From Carettochelys insculpta (Eukaryota; Chordata; Testudines; Carettochelyidae): a DNA stretch of 64,000 nt. Below, piece by piece: positions 11,706-24,494 of the stretch (positions are counted from its first letter, which is position 1; each line of letters starts with the position of its first letter). The notes under the pieces were generated by a model, which was not told the origin of the DNA, made no database searches, and was given only the letters and a program-made list of their open reading frames with translations. Position numbers and translations under genes: made by a program. The stretch covers positions 221,257,501 to 221,321,500 of the forward strand of contig NC_134137.1 in NCBI RefSeq assembly GCF_033958435.1. The letters are read 5' to 3'.

Positions 11706-12362
11706 CTTGAGAACGATAACCAAAGGGGTAGAACAGAGATGGAACAAAAAGCAAACTGAGCAGAGAGGCTGGCATGTGTTTTGTTTGGCCCATGATTTTG
11801 GTATGGAATTTTTGTGGTTACTTTAACACTTCTTGGATATCAGGATCAGGGTTTATAAACCTGCTGGGAAAAGTTGGGGGCCTATTGAAGGGAAGACAGG
11901 TGGAGGCAGGACAGTTCCAGTCATGAAATAGATTCCAGGCGTTAGATTTCCATGGAGAAAAAAACAGGGAATTTAAGAGCTGCCGTAACAGATCGGTCCA
12001 GTGGTCCATTTCGTCCACCATCTTGACAGTGGCTGGTACTAACTGCTTCACAGGAGAGTGCAAGAAACCCCATAATGGACAATTATGGATTGTCCTGTCC
12101 CTAGACACAGTTTGTTCCTAATCTCTGCCAGTGAGCAGTAATTTACACTTGGAAGCAGGACAGTTTATCTTTCTTATAATTTTTTCTTTGTCCTGCTCAA
12201 TGTCATGTTGTAGATGTTCTCAGTACCCTTAAAAATGCCTAGCCCTGAGCTTTTGGCCTCAATAATATCGTTTGGAAATGAGTTCCTTGGGTAAATTGTA
12301 TTATGTTAATATATGTTTCTAATTAGTTTTAAATGTAATTTAACTGAATGACTTGTGTGGTA

Positions 12363-12682
12363 CAGGTTGAACCTCTCTAATCTGGTACACTCTCATTTAG
12401 CAACAGCTGTGGTCCAGCACGATTTTAGTTAGCCAGATGTCCACTTATCATGGAGGTGGCCAAGTTTCCCACAATCCCATAAAGTTAGTTTACAGCCACC
12501 AGTCCTGGCTCTCAGTGTTCTGTGCTGTTATTTAGCTGTAATTTACCCCTATACGTCTTCTAAGAGTCCAGTAAGGAGTGGAAGTGTTGGTAATGTAGCT
12601 AGACAGTAGTGTGGTTTAGCACATTCTCCAGTTTGGCACCACTCAGGTTTTGAGTGGCCCTGAACTAGAGATGTTGAACCTG
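12363..12682 (+). mobile_element. Tigger/mariner-like MITE, 320 bp, TA duplication
   Basis: CAGGTTGAACCTCTCTAATC at the left and GATGTTGAACCTG at the right are inverted repeats, each bordered by TA (12361-12362, 12683-12684), as for Tc1/mariner-superfamily elements. The interior (ACAGCCACCAGTCCTGGCTC and on) matches the copies at 34315, 56203 and 62700. Confidence 0.75.
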
Positions 12683-13152
12683 TAGTGGCATAAGAGAAGG
12701 TAGATAAGAACACCTAACGTACTTTAACTGCACTAATCATTGTTTTGTACACACAGGTACCTTTATAGTATTCTGTTTTACGCACCTTCTTTCAAGTAAA
12801 CTGTCCGTCTTTCTTCACACTTAAGTCTCTCATCAGTTTTGCTATCTGCCCTCTCTTCTCTGTAATTCTGTTGTAGCCTCAGGTGACTGGAACTAGCACA
12901 GTAATGCACAAGAGGACATATTATTATTTTATAATATTTCCCATTCCATTCCTTACGTTTGGACGTTTTGTTTGTTAGACATCCACTGTGCTTTGAGCCA
13001 AGGTTTGCACTGCGCTTTCCCTGCTGCTGTTCAGGCCAATTTCCAGAGTGATTACTATTGATCTGGAAACCATAATGCATTTGAGTAGATCACATGATTA
13101 TCTCACAGCTTGGGAGAGGGACAGAAAGGGGGCAGCTGATTAGAGACATATT

Positions 13153-13535
13153 GGCTATGTCTACACTAGCATTCCTCTTTCGAAAAAGTCATGCAAATGA
13201 AGGAAATTAGAAATGCAAACAAGGCACAGATTTACATATGTGGCACCTCATTTGCATACTCTTTTGAAAGAAGAAAAGCAGCGCAGACACGGCTCTTTTG
13301 AAAGTAATCCCCATCTTTGAAAGAACACTTCTTCCTGGGGAAAAAAAATTGGAAGAAGTGTTCTTTTGAAGATGGGGATTACTTTCAAAAGAGCTGTGTC
13401 TACACTGCTGTTCTTCTTCTGAAAGAAGAACATGCAAATGAGGTGCCAGATATGTAACTGTGTGCCTCATTTGCCTTTTAATTTCCTTTATTTGCATGCC
13501 TCTTTCGAAAGAGGAATGCTAACGTAGACGTAGCC
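13153..13535. mobile_element. Palindromic MITE (Harbinger-type termini), 383 bp
   Basis: Ends GGCTATGTCTACACTAGC and GCTAACGTAGACGTAGCC. The two halves are near-complete reverse complements (CCTCTTTCGAAA, GCAAATGAGG, GGGGATTACTTTCAAAAGAG) around an AT-rich centre near 13345. Flanks are ATT and ATA, so the target duplication is not exact. Confidence 0.75.
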
Positions 13536-16500
13536 ATAAAAGACAAAGGTGGAAAGAGAGTTCAGGAAGATATAAGTTGTACTGAGGTTTGCTCATGAAG
13601 GAAAAGGAGCTCAAATTTGATGCAGAAATCCAAGGGAGCTGTATGTTTGTAAGACCAGTGAGGAAGAGGGTGCAGAATTCCAGTTGAGAGGGGGTCAGGG
13701 CCTGGATAAGTGGCTGTAGGAGGGTGGATGGAATTTGGAGATCGTGCAGAGGGGCAAGTTGAGAGGATTTATTGACAACATGAATATGGGGAAACCAGAA
13801 GAGTGAAAGCAGGGAGTATATTGTGATGCCTCAAACAATTCAGAGATTGGAGTTGTTGCCAGCTGGGTTAGGGAATGGGGAAAAAGAGGACAAGGTCAGG
13901 TGGGAAATGGGGTGAATTTGGATTCATGGGGTTGAACTTGAGCTGCAAGAGGAGTCTGAAGGAAGACAGGGAGGCTAGGGAATTGAACTAGATCTGAGAG
14001 CTGTCTCTTCTAAAGGCAGTAACTGAAGCCAGGAGACTGCAAGAGGTTACCTCTGGGCAGAGCAGGGAGAAGAAGAGAAGATGGTCAAGAATGAACCATG
14101 AGAGTTGTCAACAGAGAACAAAAGGGAACAAAAGGAAGAGCCCCCACTGGTGACGATGCAGGCAGGGTCTGAATAAACTGTCCCCTGACGGTTGAAGAAG
14201 GTGAGAGACTGCAGGAGCAAACTACTCTGCACAGATGTCTCGCCGACAGGAGTTGCTCCAAGTGATCAGCCATGGCTGGTGTTGCATTACACATCACTTC
14301 AGTATTGAATGCAGTGGCAGTGAAGTGTTATCAATGGGGTTACATTCGTTGTATCCCTAAAGGGGAGTAGAACTGTGCTGAACTTGTTCTGACTGAGGGC
14401 GTCAGCTCAGCTGAAAGGAACTTGTTCAGCTAGGAGCTCCAGTGCCAAACCCCCACGGTGAAAGAAGATGGGGACAGATATCTGTGGACTGTTCTAAGTG
14501 GGACCAACAGCCACTATGGACCCAGGGCAAAGTAAAGTGGGGGGCAGCTCTGCACCCCTGGAAGGACTGGGGCCTCTGTCAGAAGGGACAGCGCTTCAGG
14601 AGGAAGGGGCCGGGCCTCAGACAGTCAACCCTTAGCATTGTCCAGGCTGTGGCCTGCCCCACTGCCCTCAGCTCTCTGAACCACACGGTGCTCCGGTGGC
14701 AATTCAAAGTGGCCTAGGGCTCTGACTGCAGGCTCTGGAGCTCCAGGTCCCTTTGAATCTCCAGGCCCCAGTACAATTTCTCCCCTTTCCTCCCACTGTC
14801 CTTGTGCCTGACTCCCTGTAAGGGTGCCTGCTCTGATTTAACCTGTTCCTCTCCACTGTTCACAGACAGCTAAGTGGGCTTCATTCGGAGCCATTTGTAA
14901 TATTAAAGTGCTCAGATGACAACTGAAATGACTTTTGGTTGGGCTGGTTTTCTGCCCTGTCTGCAGAGAGCTGAAAATCACTATGAGCTTGATGTGCAGA
15001 GGTCACGGCAGAGAGGCAGGTGGCAGCAGAAAGTGGCTGACAGTCGACCCATGGAGTGAGCATCTGCTGAGGTGGCCTGCGGAGGGGAACCATGTCTGGC
15101 AGGGTGGTGAGCAAGAGCAAGTGTCGCAGATGGTGAAGCAAGCAAGGTGCCTTTGTCCCTAAGGGAGGGAGGGAGGGGAGGTGAACTCACACAGACACGT
15201 CTCTGAATCCTGGGTCCTCGCTGACCGAGGACAACCACTGCGAGTGAGATATGGGGGTGAGGGAGAAGAGAGGGGCAAAGGAAAGGAACTTCTGGTGACA
15301 TAATTCAAGAATATGAGGCAGAAGGCACTTTACCCACCCTGGTGGGTGTCCTAGTCATAGTTTTCTGACTACGATCATGCTTGTGGCATTTTCCCTAATT
15401 TAATATCAGGTGACTTTCCTTCTTCCATTAAATGTTTCTTTTCTACACTCAGACTGTGCTGGTGAGTAGTGAAGCATTGTCTCTCAGAGGAACCTCGGCC
15501 TGGCATGTCATTTTCCCAGGGTAGTGTGTGGGGCCTTGAACCAGTTTTGTGTTATATTCTTTTAAGAAGAACGCCAAGATATTGAACCTGGTTGCTGTCA
15601 GCTCCACTTGGTCGATGGGTGACACTGATGAAACAGAGGGAGAGGGAGGACAACACACCCAGAGATGACAGTTTCTGAAGCCAAGGGAGGTGACAATTTC
15701 AGAGACAGAAGGTAGTGATGATTTCCCTTCCGACAACAGTGCAGTCCCAAGAGCAGGAATACTGCATGCACCAAAGTGTCCTGAGAAGTCTTAGACTGGC
15801 CACATTCTGTGGGGTTGCATGATTTTATTATCGCTCTATGACAAATATTCAACCCAAGATCATTGATCTGAAATGGAATGAACATTTATCAGGTTGTCAG
15901 TCTCAAGACAGCTCGTCTGTTCTCCTAGCTGAAGTATGGGTTCTCCACTGTGGTTTTTAACGTGGGTTACTTTAGATCCATTGTCTGTTTCTTATAATGT
16001 CATCAGACATTATTTGAGAGATGCACAGTCTGTGATCTGCTTCATTTGATGTGGTTTTGCTCAGGCTTAAGCCTTTCCTGACAAGAAGAACTTACTATGT
16101 AGTTTGTTCAAAGTACATAGCAGCAGCAGGATTTAGGAAGATATGTTGTGACTATCGAAGGAGAGATGGAACATAAGTTTTGGGGAGTAAAATGACAGAC
16201 TCCTGACAGGGGGTTGTTTTGTCAGATCCTCAGTGAGTATAATAAATGGGCATAGTTCCACTGATGTCTCAGGTTCTCATCTATTGCACAAACCCCAGCA
16301 GTCCAGAGTCTGGGTTTTTGAGATCCAGTGCGTGATGATGTCTATAAGTAAAAGGAACATAAACAGATATATACAAATATCTCCTCAAACAAGAATCTGA
16401 TCTCTGTGCTATTGATACTCTCACCTGACTGCACAGAACACACAGGATGTCCTATCAATGACCTCCCTTCCTGCCTATGAATGTGGCAAGAAGGTTGCTT

Positions 16501-17818
16501 TTACGCTTGAGTGCATTGTGCTCTGCATCCCGGGATACATCAACTTAAAGAACCTTTAACTCCCCTCCCAACATGAACAGAGTTGGAGAGTCAGGCCTCA
16601 TAGCAAATTTCCTATCTCTTGATGATTTGTATCAGAGACTTAAAATTGATGGTTTCCCTCCACCTTGGTTATTTGTACCAAATAACCTGTTTGTTTCATT
16701 TTCAAACGCTTTTTCCCCAACGAAAAAAACAAAACAGATTTATTTGACTGATTTGTTGTGGTGGTCATAAAAGTGAATGAGCAAAGGCATTGGACAGAGA
16801 GGGGTTTTTTTTTGTGTGGGCAGGTGATGTACAAATTCAGCAGACAGATCTGTCAATGTGCTTCACTCCTGACTTGCTGCTCCACAGCTGTTCTGGTGCT
16901 GGGCTCCTCCCAGCCAACTCTGCCCAGGCTCCTGAGTGTTGACCCTCCTCTCCTCGCTCCTGTTGTTCCATTGCTGAGCCCCACACAGCTGTTCCCACGC
17001 CTCTCAGTTCAGCCGTGCAGCCCACCCGCCTGTTCCAGTCGTGGTCCTTCAAAGAGTTTGAAGCTAATCTGCAAACCTACCTGAAAGCTGGCTGTGAAGG
17101 CAGCTACAAAAATAGGCTTTTCAGCTCCTGCTGTTATGTGCAGCGCCCTGTCAAGGATGTCATGCTGTGGTCATTGGGTGTAATTTCAGTCCCACAAAGT
17201 AACAACCAACTCTGACCAATCTGTTCCCCTAACAGAGCACTAAAATGTAACATGGAGTTTGCCATAATAGTAAAGGGTTTGGGGCAGATTCTGAAGGAGC
17301 TTTGTAGGTGCTCTGTGGTTAGTTGGTATTGTTTATTCCTGGAAACACCCACACAACTGAAAGACCTGATGAGAATATGGTTTCTTGTGAGACTCCTGCC
17401 AGAGGGAGGGAGGGAGGGGCAGAGGCAGAGTGCAGCACCTGCACATATCAAAAATGCTTTAATATAATATCAAAACTGAAATTACTGAGCCTTGACGCAA
17501 GGCCTTTATCTTTTCTGTCCAACTGCAGGACCAGAATTGTCCTGAACTTGAATCTACAGGCTTAAATTCCCGTTTGTGGTCTGTATTATGTATGTACTCA
17601 TACATTGACAATTTCTGCCAGTGTTGCAAAGCAGATTTAGGAGCGGGTTTAAATGTAAATCTATTTGGAAACTACTCCTTCCTAACTCCTCCTTCCTAGG
17701 CCCCCATATCTGAACCACTGTCTCTTACAAACCTTCTACCTCCAGAATTAAATATCTGTTTCTCAAAGGTTTATTGGCTCAAATCCTCAATGGATGTAAA
17801 GTCTTATAGCTCCGACAA
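13536..17818. other. Unannotated region, no supported gene
   Basis: Purine-rich at 13600-14100, GC-rich at 14440-15260 with a (GGGA)n patch near 15160. Short frames at 14.4-15.3 and 16.8-17.4 kb show no conserved motifs or consistent splice sites. Confidence 0.5.
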
Positions 17819-17868
17819 AGTTAATTTTAAGGCCAGAAGGGACCATTATGATCCTCTGGTCCAATGGT
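17819..17868 (-). repeat. Short LINE-derived fragment
   Basis: TTAAGGCCAGAAGGGACCAT, TATGATCCTCTGGTCC resembles the inverted 3' end of a CR1/L2-type LINE common in reptiles. Only about 50 bp. Confidence 0.4.
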
Positions 17869-19136
17869 CTCCAAACTTTTTACCTCACTCCCTATTTACT
17901 CCTGTCCATGTGCTCCACCCCGAGCCAGGAGCAAGGTTGCTGCTCCAGGAGGAGGGGCTGCAGTAAAGGGACCAAGACTGGAGTCACAGCCAGGGCAAAG
18001 ATGGGAACAGCATCTTAGCTGGGGACTGATGGTGCAGGCAGAGGTTGACAGCTGGGACCCCAGCTGTGGGGACTGGCAACTGGGACCAGCAACCAGAGCT
18101 GAGGCCAGGAACGGAGTTGGGTGTCACTCCCTCCCAGCTCCTGACGGGGGGCTAGCCTGTGCCCCAGCCATAATTCCTGAATGTTCCTCCTCCCAACTCT
18201 AGAAGGATATGCCTGGGGACCTCAGATCCAGCTTGATTTCTTGCAGAGCACCAGCTACAGAACACCACCCACTGATCCCTTGTTCTTGTCCAAGAGCTCA
18301 GCCTATCTTTGAGAAAGATGTCCAACCAGCACTAACGCAGGCTGGGCAAGGGGATGTGAGCAAATTTGGAGAGAAGGGTGCCTGGTGACTGAGTAGTAAA
18401 GGCCTTTGAAGAGTGGGGAACACTCAGCAAAGGCTGAATTAATTGCTGAGATGCAGACATCAGTGAGAGAAAGGAAGCAGTGTGCTATTTCCAGGAAGTT
18501 ACCCTGCTTCTGTTGTTCAGTCTCTGACACACCTACAGTCAGCCTCTGTGCCGCCGTTGGTGGGGGGAGTCATGCAGGAGGCTCATACGAGAACAAATGC
18601 CTAACTCTAATTTCACAGGAACGGAAGGGAAAAGATGATCGCTCAGGTTTTCTCTGAGACATCTTAACAAATACAAAAGTGTTGCTTGATGGAATTGCCT
18701 GGATTTCTTCAACTGACATCTTCTGAGGCTAATTCCCTTCCAACAGGGATATGACATATCTATCTCCATTGTGCAGACAAGCTAACTTTTATTATGCTAT
18801 GAAAAATGAAGCTGTACATTTACATTTAGATGGGGAACTCTCATGAATAGTAACTGGGAATCAGGTACCTAATTTCCCATGGATTGCAAGGAAAGCATGC
18901 CAGCATGTGTCCCCATTCTGCACTGACCTGCATGCCAAGCAATTCCTATTGACTTCAGTGGCCTTGCCTCAAATACAAATCTGGCCTATGCTTTCTAATG
19001 TGAAACAACCAAAGAAGAAAAGAATAGAAATTGTGGGCCAGATTAATCACTCTGTAATTCAAGTGAAGACAATGGAATTATGTGGGCATTTCAGGGGTCT
19101 GAAGACTTCGGGTGATCTTCCATAACACATGGTGTC

Positions 19137-19774
19137 CAGTAAACTCTTGAGTTACGTGGGGGTTGCGTTCCTGCAACCCCCCACGTCACTCAAATTTTCT
19201 CACAAATCAAGGGCTTGCAGGAGCCTGGAAACTGACCAGACCCCTAGGACTGGTGAATTTTCTGGCTCCCAGAGTGGCAGGGAGCTGGGAACCAGGCGGC
19301 AGCCTGGTTCTAATCTCCCTGCTGCTTGTGGGACCTGAGAAACTGACCAGCACATGGTCATTTTCCTGGGTCCCACATGCAGCTGGGAGCTGTGACCAAG
19401 GCAGCAGCCTGGCGCCGGGCTCCATCCCCTTGCAAAGCTGGGAAACTGACCAGGGCAGCAGCCTTGGTCAGTTTCCTGGCTCCAGCCAGGAAGCAGGGGC
19501 AGCCTGGCTCCTGGCGGCTGGCTCTCTTCCACTACCTGGAGCCAGAAAGCTGACCAGAGCTGCTGCCCTGGTCAATTTCTCAGTTCTGCAAGCAGAGGGG
19601 AACCCAGAGCTAAGTTGCTCCCTGGTTCCCAGCTCCCTGCCACTCTGGGGACCAGGAAACTGCTCCTGCCAGGAGCAGCAGCCTGACTTGTGGCTGCCAC
19701 TCCTGACAGGAAACCGCAGTCACATTAACCCAAGACATGCACAACTTGGTTGCGTGTATCTTGAGGGTTTACTG
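19137..19774. mobile_element. DNA transposon remnant with internal palindromic repeat units
   Basis: CAGTAAACTCTTGAGTTAC at the left and, inverted, CAGTAAACCCTCAAGATAC at the right form terminal inverted repeats reminiscent of Tigger. Inside, 19200-19700 is GC-rich and built of diverged units around GAAACTGACCAG and its complement CTGGTCAGTTTC, separated by GGCAGCAGCCTGG-like spacers. The long open frame across it is a by-product of the repeats. Confidence 0.55.
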
Positions 19775-20359
19775 TGCTTGCAGTCTACTACCTAAGGCTA
19801 GGTCTGAGACTTATTTGCCAGATTTCCTGGTTTGTGTGGAGTCGAACTTCTGCTATTATCTTGTGTATGTTTTTTGCCTTTTTTCTCTGTCTTTGACCTT
19901 ATGAGCAGCATTGAAGCTCAGAGAAGACAACTGTAGTGGCTTGGACATAACATCATCATTTTAAATAGAGGGAGATGATAGAAGAAGAAAAACAGATGGG
20001 AATTTCATGGCACACAAGTTAGGAAATTCAGTTACTTTTTCTAAAACAACTGTTTGACTCTGATGTCCAGGAAAGCTGTAGTGTCATCTGTAGCCTTTGT
20101 GCTGTGATCCTAATAGCTCTCCCAAGCTAAGGAGCATTGGGCTTGGCTGGCGCTTGGATAGAAGACAGGTGCTGTAGGCAGTGGCGTGGTACTCTTCTCT
20201 GTGGTTCAGTGACAAGCCAATACTGCAGCTGAGGGGTAGCTGTAAGACCAAGATTCTGACCAAGTGTGGTTACTAAAAGTCTCATGGAACAGCGTAAAGC
20301 TGTTTTCACTAGTGTCTTGGTCACGTTGCTACACTGGTCTTTTCACTTTCTCTTTATAA

Positions 20360-20484
20360 TCCCCATGCATAGGAACTACCAGACTGGATCACACCTGACA
20401 TCCCTTTCATTGTCTAGTATCTTGTCCCTAATAGTGGCTAGCGCCAGATGCTTCATATGAAGTTATATGAAATCCCTTAATCCC
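20360..20484 (-). repeat. CR1-clade LINE fragment, left of the nested MITE
   Basis: GACTGGATCACACCTGACAT, TAGTATCTTGTCCC and GCCAGATGCTTCATATGAAG correspond to the inverted LINE 3' region. It is continued on the far side of the MITE at 21290-21410. Confidence 0.55.
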
Positions 20485-20487
20485 TAA

Positions 20488-21182
20488 GGGTGCATCTACA
20501 CTAGCCGGCTACTTTGAAGTAGCCAGCACAACGTCGAAATAGCACGCGTCACGTCTACAAGCGCTGTGTGCTATTTCGACCTTGAAATCGACGTTGGGCG
20601 GCGAGACATCGAAATCGCTATTCCTATCTGAAGATGGGAATAGCACCCTACTTCAACATTGAACGTCAAAGTAGGGCGTGTATAGATGATCTGTGTTCCA
20701 CTACTTCGAAATAGCGGGGTCCTCCATGGCGGCCATCAGCTGAGGGGTTGAGAGACACTCTGTCCAGCCCCTGCAGGGCTCTATGGTCACCGTGCGCGGT
20801 AGCCCTTAACCCCAGGCTTCTGGCTGCTGCTTCTGCTGCTGCTGCAGCTGGGAGTCCATGCTGAGTTCACAGGGTGCAGCTGGTTGTCGGCTCTGTGGAT
20901 CTCGTGCTGTGCAGGCCGAGTGTGTCTGGGAGGGGCCCTTTAAGGGAGCAGCTTGGGGCTTTGCTGGCTCCTTATTTAGACAGGGAGTGCTTGTGTGTGT
21001 GGATGCTCCACCATTCCTTCTGGGGCGGCTCCTTTCAACGTTCTCCATCGCTACTTCGACGTTGAATGTCGACAGCACCAGCCCTGAAGGATGTGTAGAC
21101 GATACGCATCGAAGTAGCCTATTTCGATGTTCTTACGTCGAAATAGGCTACTTCGATGTAGTGTGCTAGTGTAGACGTAGCC
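20488..21182. mobile_element. Harbinger MITE, 695 bp, with TAA target duplication
   Basis: Terminal inverted repeats GGGTGCATCTACACTAG and CTAGTGTAGACGTAGCC are flanked on both sides by TAA (20485-20487 and 21183-21185), the 3-bp TWA duplication of PIF/Harbinger. Same family as 29682-30362, inverse orientation. It splits an older CR1-type LINE fragment (about 20360-20480 and 21290-21410). Confidence 0.85.
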
Positions 21183-21289
21183 TAAGTGTTAGAGTTGGGT
21201 TTAAACCTTGACATGTGCTTCAAAATCTCTTCCAAGATATCTGTTTGTACTACTGTAATTCAGAATATTCTTGATATCTATATAGATGT

Positions 21290-21410
21290 CCAATCCTCTT
21301 CTGAATTGTGCTAAGATTTTGGCCTCTCACAAAGTGGCCATGGGTTCCACAGCTCAACAGTGTACTGAGTTAAAAAATATTTCCTTATATTAGTTTTGAA
21401 GTGGCTACAT
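21290..21410 (-). repeat. CR1-clade LINE fragment, right of the nested MITE
   Basis: GGGTTCCACAGCTCAACAGT and AAATATTTCCTTATATTAG parallel GAGTTCCACAGGTTAGC and GTACTTCCTTGAGTTTG of the 27-kb copy, in the order expected after the 20360-20484 piece. Confidence 0.5.
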
Positions 21411-22385
21411 TATCACACCTTGTTCCTGTACTATGAGGCAGGGAGAAGAGACACCCCAGGTAGCATTCACTTAGGTCCCTAAACGTACTCAGTTTTTAGT
21501 GATGGTGTTACTGTTCACCCAAAGGCAGGTGGATGAAATGAACCTCAGTTTAGTTTAGTGTAAGTCTGCCCAAGGAGAGCCATATGAAGTCAACAGTAAT
21601 GCAGGCTGACTAGTACAACTGTACAGCCTCCTGGTGTTAAATTGTTATTTGTACAAGTTGTTTAGACTTAAAACTTAATTCGTACTTTGCGTCAAATTCT
21701 CCTCTATTGCATCAGTATAAATGTGTTGTAGTTAGTATAATTACTCTGGGTTTACAATAGCATAATTGTGAGCAGAATGTGCAGTGTGGCTGAGACATTG
21801 CTGCTGTGGCAGCCGTATTTTGCATTTCCTGACTTGTACTGTGTGATTGAAATCTCACCTTTAATGTTCCATTAGCATTTTTATTTGTTTGTTGGCATGC
21901 CACATAAACTTACCAGCAAAACAAATAAGAGCAAAAAAAGCAGCTAGGCAGTCTAGAGGATGAATGTAATGGTATGCTTCTGAAAATAAGGCCCCATCTG
22001 CTTGCTGGGCCCAAATCACTCTTTGGTCTTCACTGAGGTCACAAGCTGAAAGCATCTGACACACAGGCAGACTGTGGGCCAAATCTGGACTGCCAGATGC
22101 TTTTGAATAGACCCCGATATTTTATTTACTCATTATTGTTATCACTGTCTCTGTAGTCTGGACCTTGACTATACCTTGACCAAGAAATTTGAATCGTGAC
22201 AAAAAATAATCAGCTAACCCATTTATCAGCTGATCAAAATGAAAAAGGCTTTCTGATTTAGGGACCCTGTAAAGCCATATGATGTTTCCCCTCCGTTACC
22301 TTCCCCTGATAGAAGTACTTTGCCTCTCATTGCTCTTGTAAACTGAGTTGAAACTGTGGGGGTGCACTCTCAGGGTATGTATGTC

Positions 22386-22811
22386 TGTGATGCAGTGGGG
22401 GATCGGTGGGGGGGGGGCGGGGGGCTCACAGAGGTTGTGGGACTCCTGCTGAGGGTAACCTAGGCGACCAGGTGACGCCTCTGAACTGCAAACAAAGGAG
22501 GAGGTAGAGCCTAAGAGGTTTAAATTGGAACTGGGAGTTGAAAAGCAGTGAGTCTGGGCTGGCGGGGGGCGGAGCGAGAGAGAGAGAGAGAGAGGGAGAG
22601 ACTAAGGAGGAGGCAAGACCCTGGCTCGGGGGCCCCTGGGGGCCTCCTCTCCCCAACATGGATTTGACTGGCTGTCTCTGCCTTCTGTACTGACTCCTCT
22701 GTACCACCCTGTGTCCTGTCAGCTGATAAGCTTGCTGTTCTCCTGCTGAGTGAGAGTCACTCCTGCCTGCAGACGGGGTGCAGAGCTTGGGGACGCCTGA
22801 ACCCCATCACA
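22386..22811 (+). mobile_element. Solo LTR, probably Gypsy-type, 426 bp
   Basis: Begins TGTGATGCAGTGGGG and ends GAACCCCATCACA (TG...CA, 7-bp inverted ends TGTGATG/CATCACA). GTCT occurs at both borders, partly overlapping the first base. A (GA)n run lies inside. No internal gag/pol remains next to it. The family is assigned from general LTR form only. Confidence 0.55.
22573..22598 (+). repeat. (GA)n microsatellite inside the LTR
   Basis: A run of AG dinucleotides (about 11 units) within the solo LTR. Confidence 0.8.
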
Positions 22812-23822
22812 GTCTGCACAGCAGCCTCGTTTTGAAATAAACTATTCCAGAAGTGCTAGTCCAGAATAGCTTCTTTCGAAATAATGGTGCTACCCACAAA
22901 ATGCGTTTTGTGAATAATAGCAGTGCCCTAACTCACAGGAGTATTTGGGTAGCTATTTGTCGAGTTTGAAATCCCACTTTTGCACGATTTATCCCTTGTC
23001 CAAGACCAATATAAAACCAGACATGGTTCTCTCCAATATTTCACCATAATGCACTGCCCTGCTGGCATGTTCTCATAAGCATCATCATACCAGCATTATG
23101 GAACAATGTGCTCAGTGCAGGCTGACCTCAAGCTGTGGTGATGCCCTGTATTCTAGGGGCTCCTCGGTGGCCATCTTTGGGGTGTTGTGAGGATAAATAC
23201 TTGATGGATATGTGGCAGACCAGAGAATGAATACGGCAAAAGCCTCTGGGAGGGTGAGCATTTTGGGTGTTGGATAAATGCTTTTTGTTTCCCTCCTAGG
23301 CTCCCAGAAGACTTGCAGCTGAGGCTCGTTAGGAGGCAGCCAGCAGCAGAACCTAACCAAGCACCTGGGACCAGTTAAGGCCTCCAGCCTCCCTGTAAAA
23401 GGTTTTCCCCCAGGCAGCAGAGGGAAGGAGTGGAGAGCTGTGGAAGCAGATCAGTGCAGTGCAGTGCAGAGCAGAGCAGTGCAAGGGGGAAGGTACCATA
23501 GGGAAGTGGTGGCAGAAGTGGCTCAGGAAAGGGTCACTGCAGTAGCACATGAACAAAAGTCCCACCAGCTTCCCCCCATCACAGGGTTCCTGGGCTGGAG
23601 TCCAAAGTAGCAGGTGGGCCTGGACTCCCCACTGGAGGACTGCCTGGATGGGAGAACCAGAGCAGCCCAAGACCTGTGAACGGGGGCCTACTCCATCCCT
23701 GCTTAGGACTGGCCTGTGATGAGAATGGCTCAGTAAGTGGAGACTCTTGCCTTTGGGACGATCCAAGGCTGCAAAGGGCCTTCCATGAGTCTGAGGCACA
23801 TAAGGAACCACCAGGAAGTGCA
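22812..23822. other. Unassigned region between the LTR and the inverted repeat
   Basis: 23100-23820 is GC-richer than its surroundings with short CAGTG reiterations near 23455-23480. It looks like transposable-element internal sequence, but I cannot name it. Confidence 0.4.
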
Positions 23823-24494
23823 GAACCTCTAGGAGACTGGTTGAAGCAATTTGATAGGAAAATGAGGCCATGTGTATGTATCTATCTAAAAACAGATACA
23901 TGATTCTCCAGTGACAGTAACCTGAGGAAATCCTACACGCTAACAGGATGTGGGCAGGTTACACTGTGATATTCTGGTGGACAGTTTTACTAAGTAACAA
24001 AGATCAAGAATCTGTGGCCAAATGTCTACAGTCTTATAGATTGAAGCATGCATGGTGAGGGGAGGCTTGACATTTACTGATCTCTATCTCTTTATAGAGC
24101 AAAGGAACGTTAGAGGCAATTCCAACCTTTTGTTCCACAAGAGGCGTCTCTAATTACTTATTCATTTTGTCATTAACATTAACAAATTAACATATTGCCT
24201 TAAAAATCATTAAAAGGACGTTATTAAGGTTGTAAAGTGAAGCGCTCAAACGTTAGGTAATACCAGATTTACAATTTCTGTGCTGCCTGTTTTCAGTCAC
24301 CTCGTTTGTATGCAGTAGGCTTGTGACCTCTGAGGTACAAAAACCAGAACACCCAGGATGATGCTGACACCATAAAACTATTGCAATCTGCAGCATCTAC
24401 CGAACACTCTTACTGATTTCCTGAGACAATTACCTCAAAAAAGGAACAACCCAGGAAAATCTGGCAACCCTAGTATGCAAAATGATGCAGCCTT
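23823..24494 (+). repeat. Left arm of a large near-identical inverted repeat
   Basis: From GAACCTCTAGGAGACTGG to TAGTATGCAAAATGATGCAG it pairs with the reverse complement of 24933-25554. By eye, only about six mismatches occur over the roughly 500 bp from 23950 to 24420. The left arm has an extra block of about 48 bp at 24423-24470, and a few more differences occur near the outer end. The sequence itself matches no repeat family I recognise. Confidence 0.9.

Noticed and set aside
19163..19795. 210-codon + strand frame
   Set aside because: Produced by in-frame tandem repeat units inside a DNA transposon relic.
22386..22811. Complete LTR retrotransposon
   Set aside because: Only one LTR-like unit is present, with no gag/pol or second LTR within reach; called a solo LTR.
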